Below, piece by piece: positions 50,625-59,334 of a stretch of DNA of 64,000 bases. The translations under genes and the position numbers were made by a program. Position 1 is the stretch's first letter. Each line of letters begins with the position of its first letter. Location of the stretch: NCBI RefSeq assembly GCF_009791395.1, contig NZ_WSZK01000028.1, positions 1 to 64,000 on the forward strand. Reading direction: 5' to 3'. The DNA is from Halomarina oriensis (GTDB lineage Archaea > Halobacteriota > Halobacteria > Halobacteriales > Haloarculaceae). The notes beneath the pieces were generated by a model. It saw only the letters and a program-made list of their open reading frames with translations. It did no database searches and had not been told where the DNA came from.

Positions 50625-51221
50625 TCAGTACCCCTCGAAGCTTGTGCCGAGGTCGAATTGTCCGATATCAGTGGTTGTTGGCGGCTGCGTCGGTGATGCG
50701 GCTTCCGTTGGCCGAATATAGCCGACTCGGAGGTCATCGTCCACCTGCACCCAGAAGTTCTCGACAGATGCGTCTCCAGCGAGTGGGAGGTTGTTGAACG
50801 CATTACGGTGAGCCTGTGCGTGGAGATGGTCTCCAGCTTCGTTTATCGGTCCGAGCGTAACTTCGTAATTCACCCCACCAAACTCGGTCGTCAGGGCATC
50901 GTGCATTTCCGACGAGATGGTAACCGACGCGCCATCAACGGCCCCACTGAGGTACGCTGGGTCGAACGCTCCGAACACCTCGCTGTCCTCAGGGTCGAAT
51001 TGCAGTTTGAGAATATCGGTCCAGACGGGAGCCTCCGTTCGGGTGAGTTCGACGTTTACGTGTTTTCGCCACACGAGTCCGCTCGCAGACTGAATCAGTT
51101 CTGGTGTCGCTGTACTCCGTGTGTCGTTCGACGAATCAGTCGCTGGACAGCCAGCGAGGGAGGCAACACTCCCTGTCGCGCAGAGTGCGAGGAACTGACG
51201 CCGTGAACGTGAGGGGACCAT
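50625..51221 (-). CDS. Tat-type secreted lipoprotein of unknown function
   Basis: 198 residues from ATG 51221. The N-terminus has twin Arg (SRSRRQFLALCATG) and the lipobox SLAGC, so Cys 26 should carry the lipid. The mature part is a polar beta-rich domain (VNVELTRTEAPVWTDILKLQFD; GASVTISSEMHDAL) ending in Pro/Thr-rich sequence. DNA composition is less G+C-rich than the neighbours, and the gene is bracketed by the 9-base repeat GGGTCTAAC (50588-50596 and 51295-51303), so it may be an inserted cassette. Function unknown. Confidence 0.65.
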   Translation of the reverse strand: MVPSRSRRQFLALCATGSVASLAGCPATDSSNDTRSTATPELIQSASGLVWRKHVNVELTRTEAPVWTDILKLQFDPEDSEVFGAFDPAYLSGAVDGASVTISSEMHDALTTEFGGVNYEVTLGPINEAGDHLHAQAHRNAFNNLPLAGDASVENFWVQVDDDLRVGYIRPTEAASPTQPPTTTDIGQFDLGTSFEGY

Positions 51222-51453
51222 GATGAAACGAAGTGTCTCAGTCGGTGTATATTTCCCCACTTGTCATTTAAAACGGCTGTTACACTCGCGGCACGGGTCT
51301 AACTGCTGAATCAGCGGAGTTTCGGCGAAAGAAAATCAAATCGTATCGACCGGACAACGGGACGCCACGGACGGAGCGCGACGAACGGAGCACCGTCCGT
51401 TCAGCGGACGACGCCGGACGAACGCTTTTGCGACGTGCCCACACACCACAGCC

Positions 51454-52587
51454 ATGGCTACCCCCGACCCGCGGGACGACGCGACGCCGAAGGAGTCGTT
51501 CACGCTCGCAGCGGCACAGGTCGAACCGGTCTACCACGACAAGGAGGCGACGCTCGACAGGACGTGTGCGTGGATAGAACGCGCCGGTGACGCGGACGCC
51601 GACCTCGTCGTGTTCCCCGAGACGTACTTCCCCGGCTACCCCTACTGGCGCGGGTCGGTCTCGATTCCACGGTGGACCGAGTTGATGGTCGACCTCCAGA
51701 AGAACAGCCTGCACGCCGACGACGAGGCCGTGTCGGTGCTGGGTGACGCCATCGCGGAGGCGGACTGTCACGTCGTCCTCGGGGCCAACGAACTGAGCGA
51801 CCGTCGCGGGAGCGAGACGCTCTACAACGCCCTGTTCTTCTTCGACCGGTCGGGCGAACTTGTCCGACGGCACCGGAAGCTGATGCCGACCCACGGCGAG
51901 CGGACCATCTGGGGGCGCGGTGACCCGTCGAGTCTCGCGGTCCACGACACCGACATCGGGACACTCGGCGGACTCGTCTGCTACGAGAACCACATGACGC
52001 TGTCGAAGGCCGCACTCTGTGCGATGGGCGAGGAGGTCCACGCGGCGACGTGGCCGGGGTTCTGGACACAGAACGGCCACCCCGGCGACAAGTCGCGTGC
52101 CGACTCGAGCGAGGCGAGCGACACCTGCGACATCTACCCCGCGGTCCGGGAGTACGCCTTCGAGACGCAGTCGTTCGTCGCCTCCTGCTCGATGTACCTC
52201 GGTGACCTCGAACCGGAGGGGTTCGAACCGGGGGAGTTGGGCTACGACCTCGCGGCGGGCGGGAGCATGCTCGTCAACCCGGCGGGCGTCGTGAAGGCCG
52301 GCCCGGTCCTGAACGAGGAGGCGCTGTTGACCGCCGAGTTCGACCGCGACGAGCGACGCGCGACGAAGGCGTACTTCGACGCGATGGGCCACTACACCCG
52401 CTGGGACGCGGTGAATCTGGAGGTGAACGACGCGACGTTCGACCCGGTCCACCGTCACGGTCACGGCGAGCGAACGGGTGGTGCCGACCGGCGACTCTCG
52501 GCCGCGCGAGCGGAGGAGATCGCGACCGAACACGACGTGCCGGTCGACGCGGTGGAGGCGGTCGCGGCGTCCCTCCGAGAGTCGTGA
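51454..52587 (+). CDS. Nitrilase-type carbon-nitrogen hydrolase
   Basis: 377 residues. The catalytic triad of the nitrilase superfamily is visible: Glu 56 in VVFPETYFPGYPYW, Lys 142 in RRHRKLMPTHGER, and Cys 176 in GGLVCYENHMT. ERTIWGRGDPSS after the Lys and HAATWPGF after the Cys are typical of true nitrilases rather than amidases. It should hydrolyse nitriles to acids and ammonia in the cytoplasm. The length is normal for the branch. The gene is probably co-transcribed with the SDR gene 40 bases downstream. Confidence 0.9.
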   Translation: MATPDPRDDATPKESFTLAAAQVEPVYHDKEATLDRTCAWIERAGDADADLVVFPETYFPGYPYWRGSVSIPRWTELMVDLQKNSLHADDEAVSVLGDAIAEADCHVVLGANELSDRRGSETLYNALFFFDRSGELVRRHRKLMPTHGERTIWGRGDPSSLAVHDTDIGTLGGLVCYENHMTLSKAALCAMGEEVHAATWPGFWTQNGHPGDKSRADSSEASDTCDIYPAVREYAFETQSFVASCSMYLGDLEPEGFEPGELGYDLAAGGSMLVNPAGVVKAGPVLNEEALLTAEFDRDERRATKAYFDAMGHYTRWDAVNLEVNDATFDPVHRHGHGERTGGADRRLSAARAEEIATEHDVPVDAVEAVAASLRES

Positions 52588-52627
52588 GTGCGCAAGCGCC
52601 ATCCCCGTCTCGCACCTCCTGTCGAGT

Positions 52628-53371
52628 ATGACACTCGACGACCCGTTCGTCCTCCTCGCCGGTGCCAGCGGGAAGACCGGCCGCGAGACGCTCGACGTCC
52701 TGCTCGACGCCGGTCTCCGCGTCCGTGCGCTGACCAGTTCGCCCGAGAAGGTCGAGACGCTCGACCTGCAGGGGGCCGACGAGGTGGTCGTCGGCGACCT
52801 GCTCGACCCGGCCGACGCACGGCGGGCGGTCGATGGCGACACCGACGACGACGCCGTCGACGTCGTGCTCTGTACCGTCGGCGACTCGCCGGGCCTCCGG
52901 TCGGTTTGGGCGACGCTGGTCGACGGCGAGGGGGTGACGAACCTCGTGGACGCGGCAGGAGCGGCCGGTGTCGAGCGGTTCGCGCTCGTCTCGTCGCTCG
53001 GCGTGGGGGACTCCGAGGACGCCGTCCCCGCCCCGCTTCGCGCGTTCTTCGACCTGTTCGGCATCCTCGACGCGAAGGAGCGTGGCGAGAACGCACTCCG
53101 GGAGTCGGGGCTCACTCACACGATACTCCGGCCGGGCCGACTGACCGCCGATTCCGCAACCGAGGACGTCCTCGTCGGCGCGGGTGGCGTGACGGTGGCC
53201 GGGTCGATTCCACGGGCGGACGTGGCTCGCCTGCTCGCCGCCGCGCCGTTCACGCCCGACGCGGCGAATCGGACGTTCGAGGTGGTCTCGCGGTCGGGCC
53301 TCGACGGGGACGCCACCGGCCTCGTCGACGTCGACTGGAACGTCCCCGAGTCGGTCGTTCCGGGCCGCTGA
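52628..53371 (+). CDS. NAD(P)-binding atypical SDR (NmrA-like) protein
   Basis: 247 residues from ATG 52628. The N-terminal dinucleotide motif is LLAGASGKTGRETLDVLLDAGLRVRAL, a GxxGxxG variant. VVVGDLLDP, DVVLCTVGDS and the segment FALVSSLGV followed by a distant Lys (ILDAKERGENAL) match atypical short-chain dehydrogenases that sense or use NAD(P). TILRPGRLT is another family hallmark. Substrate unknown; follows the nitrilase gene. Confidence 0.85.
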   Translation: MTLDDPFVLLAGASGKTGRETLDVLLDAGLRVRALTSSPEKVETLDLQGADEVVVGDLLDPADARRAVDGDTDDDAVDVVLCTVGDSPGLRSVWATLVDGEGVTNLVDAAGAAGVERFALVSSLGVGDSEDAVPAPLRAFFDLFGILDAKERGENALRESGLTHTILRPGRLTADSATEDVLVGAGGVTVAGSIPRADVARLLAAAPFTPDAANRTFEVVSRSGLDGDATGLVDVDWNVPESVVPGR

Positions 53372-53406
53372 GACGACGGTAGCTTCAACCTCTCCGTCCG
53401 AGTATC

Positions 53407-54699
53407 GTGACCGTGCTCGCGCTCCACCTGTTCGGCGTCGTCCACTTCGACCGCCTGGGGAAGGTCCGGTCGGAACTCGGTTCGTATCTCGACTCGGCGG
53501 ACGCCGACGCGCTGTTCCTCGAAGCGCAGTTTCTCCGGCCCCGACCGTTCCTCCGTGGCTTCCTCCGGACACCGCTCGCGCTGTTCGGGTTCTTGCTCTA
53601 CGGTCTCGTGAGCGCGCCGTTCTACGCGCTGTTCACCCGGCGGTACGCGCCGCCGGAACTGGTGGCGTCGACGGCTCTGACCGACGAGCGTGACCTCCCG
53701 CTCCACGTCGTCGACCGACCGCTCTACGAGTTCGCGCTGGAACGACCCCCACGCAGAACGCTCGTCGAGTGGGCGGTGTTCCTCGCAGTGGGGGCGCTCG
53801 CGCCCGTCCCGAACGGTCTCCTCGTCGGTTACGCGCTCGGATGGATGGCGCTCGTCGCCGTGCTGGCACGGCGGAGTCGGCGACTGGCGGGCGCGCTCTC
53901 CGTGCTCGCCAGCCTCGGCCTCCTGTGGGTGCTCGTCGGCGGCCCGGTCGTCGTCTCCGTCGGGACGGTCTGGTTCCTGCTCGTCGCCCTCGTCGCAAAC
54001 AGCGCGTTCGTCTATCAGACCCTGGACGCCAGAAACGAGTTCATGCTCGACCGGGCGACCGAACTCGCCGACTCGGAGGGGTACGAGTCGGCCGTCCTCG
54101 TCACCGGGATGGCCCACCTGAGTGGGATGGTCGCGCTCTCCGACCGCGTCGTTCGGACCTACCGCCCCCGGTGGCTCCGCGCGCCGGGAGTCACCGAGGA
54201 GCATCCGGACGCGACCCGGGACGGCTGGGAACCGGGGGTCCCCGCACGGCTCAGCACGCGGGCGAAGGCGACCATCGTCGACGTCGTCGGCGTCTGTCTC
54301 GCCGTCGCCGTCGGCGCGGTGGTGACCGCCCGACTCTACGACGTGGTCGCGGCGTTCCTCGTGTTGGACGCGTTCGCCGTCGCCGTCTACGCCGGCGTCG
54401 TCGCGAGCGCGTCGCTGTACTTCGTCGTCCTCGAAGCGAGGTGGGGACAGACCCTCGGCAAGCGAGCGGTCGGCGTCGTCGTCACCGACGCGGACGGCGC
54501 GCCGCCGGCGACGTGGCGAGTCGTCGTCAGGAACGTCCTCCGTCCCGTCGACGCGGTCGGGTTCTACCTACTGGGCGCCGTCGTCGCCGGCATCACCGCC
54601 GACCGGCAGCGACTGGGCGACCTGCTCGCCGGGACGGTGGTTCGTGAGAAGGTGTCGACGTCGGAACCGGCGTCGGCGTCGTCGGGCGCGTCCGACTGA
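53407..54699 (+). CDS. TraB/PrgY-like domain fused to an RDD membrane domain
   Basis: 430 residues from GTG 53407. The N-terminal part has the TraB/PrgY/GumN features: ALHLFGVVHFDRLGKV (a GxxH motif), EAQFLRPRPFLRGF, DARNEFMLDRATELA (the R-x-x-x-M motif) and VLVTGMAHLSGM. Four or five helices are embedded in it. The C-terminal 150 residues form an RDD domain (KATIVDVVGVCLAVAVG at the start, WGQTLGKRAVGVVVTDADG and RQRLGDLLAGTVVREK at the end). TraB-like proteins have metal-dependent protease-like signatures; RDD domains are helical bundles of unknown transport role. The fusion is uncommon in my experience. Confidence 0.75.
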   Translation: MTVLALHLFGVVHFDRLGKVRSELGSYLDSADADALFLEAQFLRPRPFLRGFLRTPLALFGFLLYGLVSAPFYALFTRRYAPPELVASTALTDERDLPLHVVDRPLYEFALERPPRRTLVEWAVFLAVGALAPVPNGLLVGYALGWMALVAVLARRSRRLAGALSVLASLGLLWVLVGGPVVVSVGTVWFLLVALVANSAFVYQTLDARNEFMLDRATELADSEGYESAVLVTGMAHLSGMVALSDRVVRTYRPRWLRAPGVTEEHPDATRDGWEPGVPARLSTRAKATIVDVVGVCLAVAVGAVVTARLYDVVAAFLVLDAFAVAVYAGVVASASLYFVVLEARWGQTLGKRAVGVVVTDADGAPPATWRVVVRNVLRPVDAVGFYLLGAVVAGITADRQRLGDLLAGTVVREKVSTSEPASASSGASD

Positions 54700-54717
54700 G
54701 CCAGTCCCGTCTCAGTC
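54694..54717. terminator. Convergent hairpin between the TraB-RDD gene and carA
   Basis: GACTGAG (54694-54700) pairs with CTCAGTC (54711-54717) with a 10-base loop. Both stop codons lie within it, similar in design to the stronger hairpin after dppF. Confidence 0.45.
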
Positions 54718-55773
54718 CGCGAGCATCGGCGTCCGCGTGGACGCCATGCCGAGCACGTCGTCGAAGAAGCCGAGCGTATCCTCGGGGCCGGGGTTGGCTT
54801 CGGGGTGGTACTGCCGCGTGAGGACGTCGAGTTCGTCGCTCTCCAGTCCCTCGGGGGTGTCGTCGTTGACGTTGATCTGCGTCACCTCCAGCGGGCCGGG
54901 GTCGGCGACGGTGTAGCCGTGGTTCTGCGTCGTCATCACGACGCGGCCCGATTCGAGGTCCATGACGGGTTGGTTGACGCCGCGGTGGCCGAACGTCATC
55001 TTCTCGGTGGTGCCGCCGAGCGCGCTGGCGACGATCTGCTGGCCGAGACAGATGCCCGCGATGGACACCTCGCCGGCGAACTCGCGGACGACCGCTTTGG
55101 TCGCCCCGAAGTTCTCGGGGTCGCCGGGGCCGTTCGAGACGAACAGCACGTCCGGGTCCACGTCCGCGACGGCTCCGGCGGGGGTGTCGTGTGGGAAGCG
55201 GTGGACCGTCGCGCCGCGGTCGACGAGCGAGGAGACGATGCTCCCCTTGACGCCACAGTCCAGGAGAGCGACCGTCGCGCCGTCGCCGCCGGCGTTGTAG
55301 ACGACCTGCTCGCCCACGGAGACCTGGTCGCCGATGTCGACGTGGTCGCTCATCCCCTCGCACGCGGCGAGTTCGGCGCGGGCGTCGTCGGGGGTGACGT
55401 CCTCGCCGACGGCGATACCGCACTTCATCGCCCCCTCGTCGCGCACGGCGGTGACGAGGTCACGGGTGTCGAGGTGGTCCAGCGCGGGCACGCCCTCCTC
55501 TGCTAACCACTCCGCGACGTCGTCGGTGAACTCGCGGGCGACGGCGGCGGTGGGGTGGACGCGCTCGGACTCGAATCGCTCGGTTCGGACGCCGTAGTTG
55601 CCGATGAGGGGGTACGAGAAGGTGAGCACCTGTTCCTCGTAAGAGGGGTCGGTGAGGCTCTCCTCGTAGCCCGTATACGCAGTCGTGAAGACCAGTTCAC
55701 CACGGGTACGACCGGGAGCACGTCCGCGCGCCGAGACGACACGTCCGTCCTCCATTGCCACGTAGGCGTCCAT
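54712..55773 (-). CDS. carA: Carbamoyl-phosphate synthase small subunit (glutaminase)
   Basis: 353 residues. The N-terminal CarA-specific domain has DGRVVSARGRAPGRTRGELVFTTAYTGYEESLTDPSYEEQVLTF. The class I glutamine amidotransferase triad is visible: nucleophile Cys in SIAGICLGQQI, and His/Glu in YHPEANPGPEDT. It hydrolyses glutamine and passes ammonia to CarB. It is divergent from an Lrp/AsnC-type regulator, with a palindromic operator candidate between them. The start at ATG 55773 has CCTAAG at about -30 to -35. Confidence 0.97.
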   Translation of the reverse strand: MDAYVAMEDGRVVSARGRAPGRTRGELVFTTAYTGYEESLTDPSYEEQVLTFSYPLIGNYGVRTERFESERVHPTAAVAREFTDDVAEWLAEEGVPALDHLDTRDLVTAVRDEGAMKCGIAVGEDVTPDDARAELAACEGMSDHVDIGDQVSVGEQVVYNAGGDGATVALLDCGVKGSIVSSLVDRGATVHRFPHDTPAGAVADVDPDVLFVSNGPGDPENFGATKAVVREFAGEVSIAGICLGQQIVASALGGTTEKMTFGHRGVNQPVMDLESGRVVMTTQNHGYTVADPGPLEVTQINVNDDTPEGLESDELDVLTRQYHPEANPGPEDTLGFFDDVLGMASTRTPMLAD

Positions 55774-55783
55774 CGTTACGAAT

Positions 55784-55845
55784 CACCTAGCCGAGTGGCC
55801 TCTTAGGTGTTGTCCTTCGAAGCCCAGTTACGAAATTCGCAACTG
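55784..55845. promoter_or_regulatory. carA/lrp intergenic operators
   Basis: Positions 55825-55845 form a 21-base near-perfect palindrome, CAGTT-A-CGAA-A-TTCG-C-AACTG (nine of ten pairs match). A second inverted repeat pairs CACCTA (55784-55789) with TAGGTG (55804-55809), over the carA promoter. Related half-site TTACGAAT occurs at 55776-55783. Lrp/AsnC proteins bind such symmetric sites and often regulate the divergent neighbour and themselves. Confidence 0.6.
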
Positions 55846-55878
55846 TCAACTGTCGCCGGGGGGTAGGGTCGAATCTCC

Positions 55879-56292
55879 ATGGACGCACTCGACCGCGACA
55901 TCCTCGACGTGCTTCGCCGCGACGCCCGGACGCCGTACACCGAGATCGCCGACGAGGTGGGGACGAGCGAGGGGACCGTGCGCAACCGCGTGGACAGACT
56001 CGTCGCCGACGGCGTCATCGAGCGGTTCACCGTCGCCACCCGGACCGGGAACGTCAAGGCGATGATCGAGATCGGCGTCGACGTGGCCGTCGACACGGCG
56101 GGTATCTCCGAGCGGATGGCGACGTGGGAGGACGTCGACTTCGTCTGGCAGGTCAGCGGCGAGGAGGACCTCGTACTCATCGTCGACGCCGCCGACACGC
56201 GGGGTGTCAACGACCTCATCACCCGCGCCCGCGAGCAGGAGGAGGTCATCTCGACGAAGACGCGACTCATCCTCGACGAACAGTTGGGGTGA
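55879..56292 (+). CDS. Lrp/AsnC-family transcriptional regulator
   Basis: 137 residues. An N-terminal HTH (about 4-48: LDRDILDVLRRDARTPYTEIADEVGTSEGTVRNRVDRLVADGVIERF) is followed by a RAM-type ligand domain (about 60-133; VKAMIEIGVDVA, VWQVSGEEDLVLIVDAADT). These regulators form octamers and respond to amino acids. Divergent from carA, so it probably regulates carbamoyl phosphate or arginine/pyrimidine genes according to an amino acid such as glutamine or arginine; the ligand is inference. Confidence 0.9.
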   Translation: MDALDRDILDVLRRDARTPYTEIADEVGTSEGTVRNRVDRLVADGVIERFTVATRTGNVKAMIEIGVDVAVDTAGISERMATWEDVDFVWQVSGEEDLVLIVDAADTRGVNDLITRAREQEEVISTKTRLILDEQLG

Positions 56293-56356
56293 ACCGTTAC
56301 GATATCCGCAGGTCGCGTCAAGCGTTGCCGGGCGACGCGTTCGTTCCCCCGTCGGT

Positions 56357-57079
56357 TCAGTCCTCGTCGGGGGCGCTCCCCACGCCGGGGGTCGGCTGGT
56401 CCTGCTCGCCGTCGACCCACGCGGGCGTCTGAAGCTGCTTCTTGCCCTCGTGGATGCGCCGGTAGAGTCTCCGGACGACGCGGTCGGTGGGGAAGTCACC
56501 GACGACCGGTTCGACGCGGCCCGCACGGATGGCGTCGGTGACGGCCTCGGGTGTGAGTTCGTCGGCGTCCACGCGGGTGAACGCCCGGCCGACCTCGAAG
56601 GGGTAGTGTGCGTCGCTGCCGCCCACCGTCGGCAGGCCGTGTTCCTCGGCCAGTCGCTCCACCCACTCGCGCGTGCGGGGATGCTTGCCGTTGACCTCGA
56701 TAGCGTCGAAGTCGGCGTCCACCTCACGGACCGTCGAGTTGCGGTACGGGTGGGCGATGATGGCCGCACAGCCTCGGTCGTGAGCCATCTCGACGACCGC
56801 CTCCGGTTCCATGCGCTCGGGGTTGGTGCACGTCGGCGGGTCGGGACCGACGACGAGTACGTGCCCCCGCGAGGAGGTCACCTCGATGCCGGGGACGTGT
56901 GTGACCGGCCCGGCGTCCTGTGGCGCGTAGTAGTCGTGGTTCGTGAACGCGACTCCATCGAGGCCCCGCCGACGCGCGACGAGGCCGAGCAGTCTCGCGC
57001 CGACGGGGTCGAACGGTGTCGGCCGAGCGGTGAAGCCGTGGAAGAACCGTGTGTGGGTGTGCAGGTCGAGCGCGAACAC
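56357..57079 (-). CDS. PHP-domain metal-dependent phosphoesterase
   Basis: 240 residues from GTG 57079. The PHP motifs are FALDLHTHTRF at the N-terminus, FTNHDYY, IIAHPYRNST, and VGGSDAHYPFEVG. These His and Asp residues bind two or three metal ions. A long Pro/Gly C-terminal tail is present. The family hydrolyses phosphate esters; histidinol-phosphatase-like or RNase AM-like activities are known, but which applies is not clear. Confidence 0.85.
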   Translation of the reverse strand: MFALDLHTHTRFFHGFTARPTPFDPVGARLLGLVARRRGLDGVAFTNHDYYAPQDAGPVTHVPGIEVTSSRGHVLVVGPDPPTCTNPERMEPEAVVEMAHDRGCAAIIAHPYRNSTVREVDADFDAIEVNGKHPRTREWVERLAEEHGLPTVGGSDAHYPFEVGRAFTRVDADELTPEAVTDAIRAGRVEPVVGDFPTDRVVRRLYRRIHEGKKQLQTPAWVDGEQDQPTPGVGSAPDED

Positions 57080-57134
57080 ACCTTGCCCATACCGAGGTGT
57101 ACGTCTTTGTCCTTCCGCTCACAACCGTCGAGGT

Positions 57135-58106
57135 ATGGTATCGCCGGAGGGTGACGACCCACAGACCGACATGAACCTCGACGGAGCGACCACGGAACCG
57201 GAACGGACGGTGGTCGTCCTGAACCCGGTCAGCGGCGACGGCGAACACGGCCCGCAGGTCCGGGCGCTCGCCGAGGAGTACGGCTACGAGGTCAGAACGA
57301 CGGAGGCCGACGGCGACGGCATCGACATCGCTCGGCGCGTCGCGGCGGAGGCGGACCGCGTCGTCGCCTGTGGCGGCGACGGGACCATCAACCACGTCGT
57401 CCGGGGCCTCTGGCAGGCCGACGCGCTCGCGGACGTGACGTTCGGCGTCGTGCCCGGCGGCACGGGCAACGACTTCGCGGAGAACGTCGGTGTCGGGAGT
57501 GTCCTGGAGGCCTTCGAGATACTGGAACGCGGTCGGACCCGACGCCTCGACGTCGGGACGGTCAGCGTCGACGGCGGCACGCCGATTCCGTTCCTCAACT
57601 CCTGTATCTGTGGGCTGACGGCCGACGCGAGCGCCGCCACGACTCCCGAGCAGAAACGGCGCTACGGCGTTCTCGCGTACGCCGGCAACACGCTGCGCCA
57701 ACTCGCCGCGTACGACGGCCTCGACATCACCATCCGCCCCGTCGAGGGCGGCGACGGCTGGTCGGGGAACGCTGCGCTCGTGCTGTTCGGCAACGCCCGT
57801 GGGTTCCCCGGAGAGGAGGGTCCTGCCGCAGACATCGAGGACGGCTTCCTCGACGTGACGGTCATCGAGGACCGGCCCGCGATGGACCTCGTCGGTGGCG
57901 GTGCGCTGTTCGAACTGTTCGACCGGGACCCCGACAGCCTCTCCAGGCTCCGGACCGCCCACGCGGAGGTGTCCGTCGAGACGGACGAGGCGGCGACGTT
58001 CAGCCTCGACGGGGAGATGGTGTCGGCCCGCGAGTTGACCGTCGAGGCTCACCGAACCGCGCTCAGAACCGTCGTCGGTCCGGACTACGTCGTGCATCCG
58101 GAGTGA
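57135..58106 (+). CDS. Diacylglycerol kinase-family lipid kinase
   Basis: 323 residues from ATG 57135. The DAGK catalytic motifs are VVVLNPVSGDG, VVACGGDGTINHVVRGL (the GGDGT nucleotide motif), VVPGGTGNDFAENVG, and FGNARGFPGEEGPAADIEDGFLDV. The last 40 residues have the conserved SLDGEMV. It phosphorylates a lipid with a free hydroxyl, as in membrane lipid synthesis or sphingoid/diacylglycerol kinases. In archaea the substrate is likely an ether lipid or polyprenol precursor. Divergent from the PHP gene. Confidence 0.9.
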   Translation: MVSPEGDDPQTDMNLDGATTEPERTVVVLNPVSGDGEHGPQVRALAEEYGYEVRTTEADGDGIDIARRVAAEADRVVACGGDGTINHVVRGLWQADALADVTFGVVPGGTGNDFAENVGVGSVLEAFEILERGRTRRLDVGTVSVDGGTPIPFLNSCICGLTADASAATTPEQKRRYGVLAYAGNTLRQLAAYDGLDITIRPVEGGDGWSGNAALVLFGNARGFPGEEGPAADIEDGFLDVTVIEDRPAMDLVGGGALFELFDRDPDSLSRLRTAHAEVSVETDEAATFSLDGEMVSARELTVEAHRTALRTVVGPDYVVHPE

Positions 58107-58156
58107 TCGCGAGGGGAGTCGAAGCTACCTTATGAAGGCTCCACGCAGGACACGCT

Positions 58157-58759
58157 ATGAGCAGCGAGGACACTCCAGGGTCCACCCAGCGCGAGCGGTC
58201 GGCGGCCCGAACCGACGAGACGGCCCGCAACGCCGAGAAACAGGTCATCGCCGTCGACGAGGACGACACCGAACGGAGCCTCGAGAACCGCCTCGAAGCC
58301 CACACCGGCGACGGCATCCGACACCGGGCGTTCACCGCACTCGTCTTCGACGAGGACGACCGCATCCTGCTCGCACAGCGCGCGTCGAACAAACGCCTGT
58401 GGGACACCCACTGGGACGGCACCGTCGCCTCTCACCCCGACCAGAACCAGAGTCAGGAGGCGGCGACCCGCGAGCGTCTCGAAGACGAACTCGGTCTCAC
58501 GCCCGACCAGTACGACAACCTCCGCGTGACGGACAAGTTCGAGTACAAACGCTACTACCTCAACGAGGGCGTCGAGTGGGAGGTCTGCTCGGTGCTGAAG
58601 TGTACGCTCACCAGCGGCGACGTCGACCGCGACCCCGACGAGGTCGAGGGCCTGCTCTGGGTCGACTACGAGGACCTCTACGAGAACCCACGGTACTACC
58701 GACAGCTTCGCCTCTGTCCGTGGTTCGAGATCGCCATGCGACGGGACTTCGAACAGTAG
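58157..58759 (+). CDS. idi: Isopentenyl-diphosphate delta-isomerase, type 1 (NUDIX)
   Basis: 200 residues. A disordered charged N-terminus (about 1-50) precedes the NUDIX-fold core with family motifs RHRAFTALVFDEDDRILLAQRASNKRLWDTHWDGTVASHP and the Glu-rich EAATRERLEDELGL. The Trp-Glu-Val-Cys segment (VEWEVCSVLKC) and later EVEGLLWVDYEDL fit. It interconverts isopentenyl and dimethylallyl diphosphate for archaeal ether lipids and carotenoids. Neighbouring a lipid kinase, it marks a lipid-related segment. Confidence 0.93.
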   Translation: MSSEDTPGSTQRERSAARTDETARNAEKQVIAVDEDDTERSLENRLEAHTGDGIRHRAFTALVFDEDDRILLAQRASNKRLWDTHWDGTVASHPDQNQSQEAATRERLEDELGLTPDQYDNLRVTDKFEYKRYYLNEGVEWEVCSVLKCTLTSGDVDRDPDEVEGLLWVDYEDLYENPRYYRQLRLCPWFEIAMRRDFEQ

Positions 58760-58801
58760 CGCTAGTTGCCACGTTCTTAACAGCGTAAGACCGGCTGTCG
58801 C

Positions 58802-59314
58802 TCAGACCAGCGAGTCGGGCCGGTTCGAGAGGTACTCGAAGACGAGGCCGACGCCGAAGCCGTAGACGAGGTGCGCGACGAACGTGAACACGAGGTAGAC
58901 CGCGAGCGTCAGCCCCGTGTAGCCGGTGTAGAACCCCAGCACGAACCCGGTCCACAGCGCACCGCCGAGGAACAACCCGCTGACGGGCGGCCGTTCACCG
59001 GGGAGGTACTCCATCAGCGCGGCGAACAGGAGCGGCCACGGCACCATCCCGTTGGCGAGGAAGATGAGGTAGCCGACGAGCACCGGCCGTGCGGTGTCGG
59101 CCAGCCCCAGCGGTGCGGCCAGCGACGCGAACGACTCGAACGAGAACGCTCCGAGCTGGCTGGCCACGAACAGTACGCCGGTCATCAGGGCCGTCCCGAC
59201 CAGGCCGCCGGCAGCACCGACGACGCCGTCGCCGACGATACCGAACAGCCGGTCGTACTCCTCGACCTGTTCTGCGAGCGTCGGGTCCTCGAACTCACCG
59301 GTGGTGTCTGCCAT
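58802..59314 (-). CDS. Four- to five-helix membrane protein next to the cox genes
   Basis: 170 residues. A polar N-terminus (about 1-20) precedes helices at about 28-52, 58-75, 80-100, 108-130 and 138-160. The motif NGMVPWPLLFAALMEYLPGERPPVSGLFLGGALWTGFVLG is shared by a small family often found beside haloarchaeal cytochrome oxidase genes. It is divergent from coxB; an accessory or assembly role is plausible. Confidence 0.6.
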   Translation of the reverse strand: MADTTGEFEDPTLAEQVEEYDRLFGIVGDGVVGAAGGLVGTALMTGVLFVASQLGAFSFESFASLAAPLGLADTARPVLVGYLIFLANGMVPWPLLFAALMEYLPGERPPVSGLFLGGALWTGFVLGFYTGYTGLTLAVYLVFTFVAHLVYGFGVGLVFEYLSNRPDSLV

Positions 59315-59334
59315 GCCTCGGTGTTACCGAGCAG

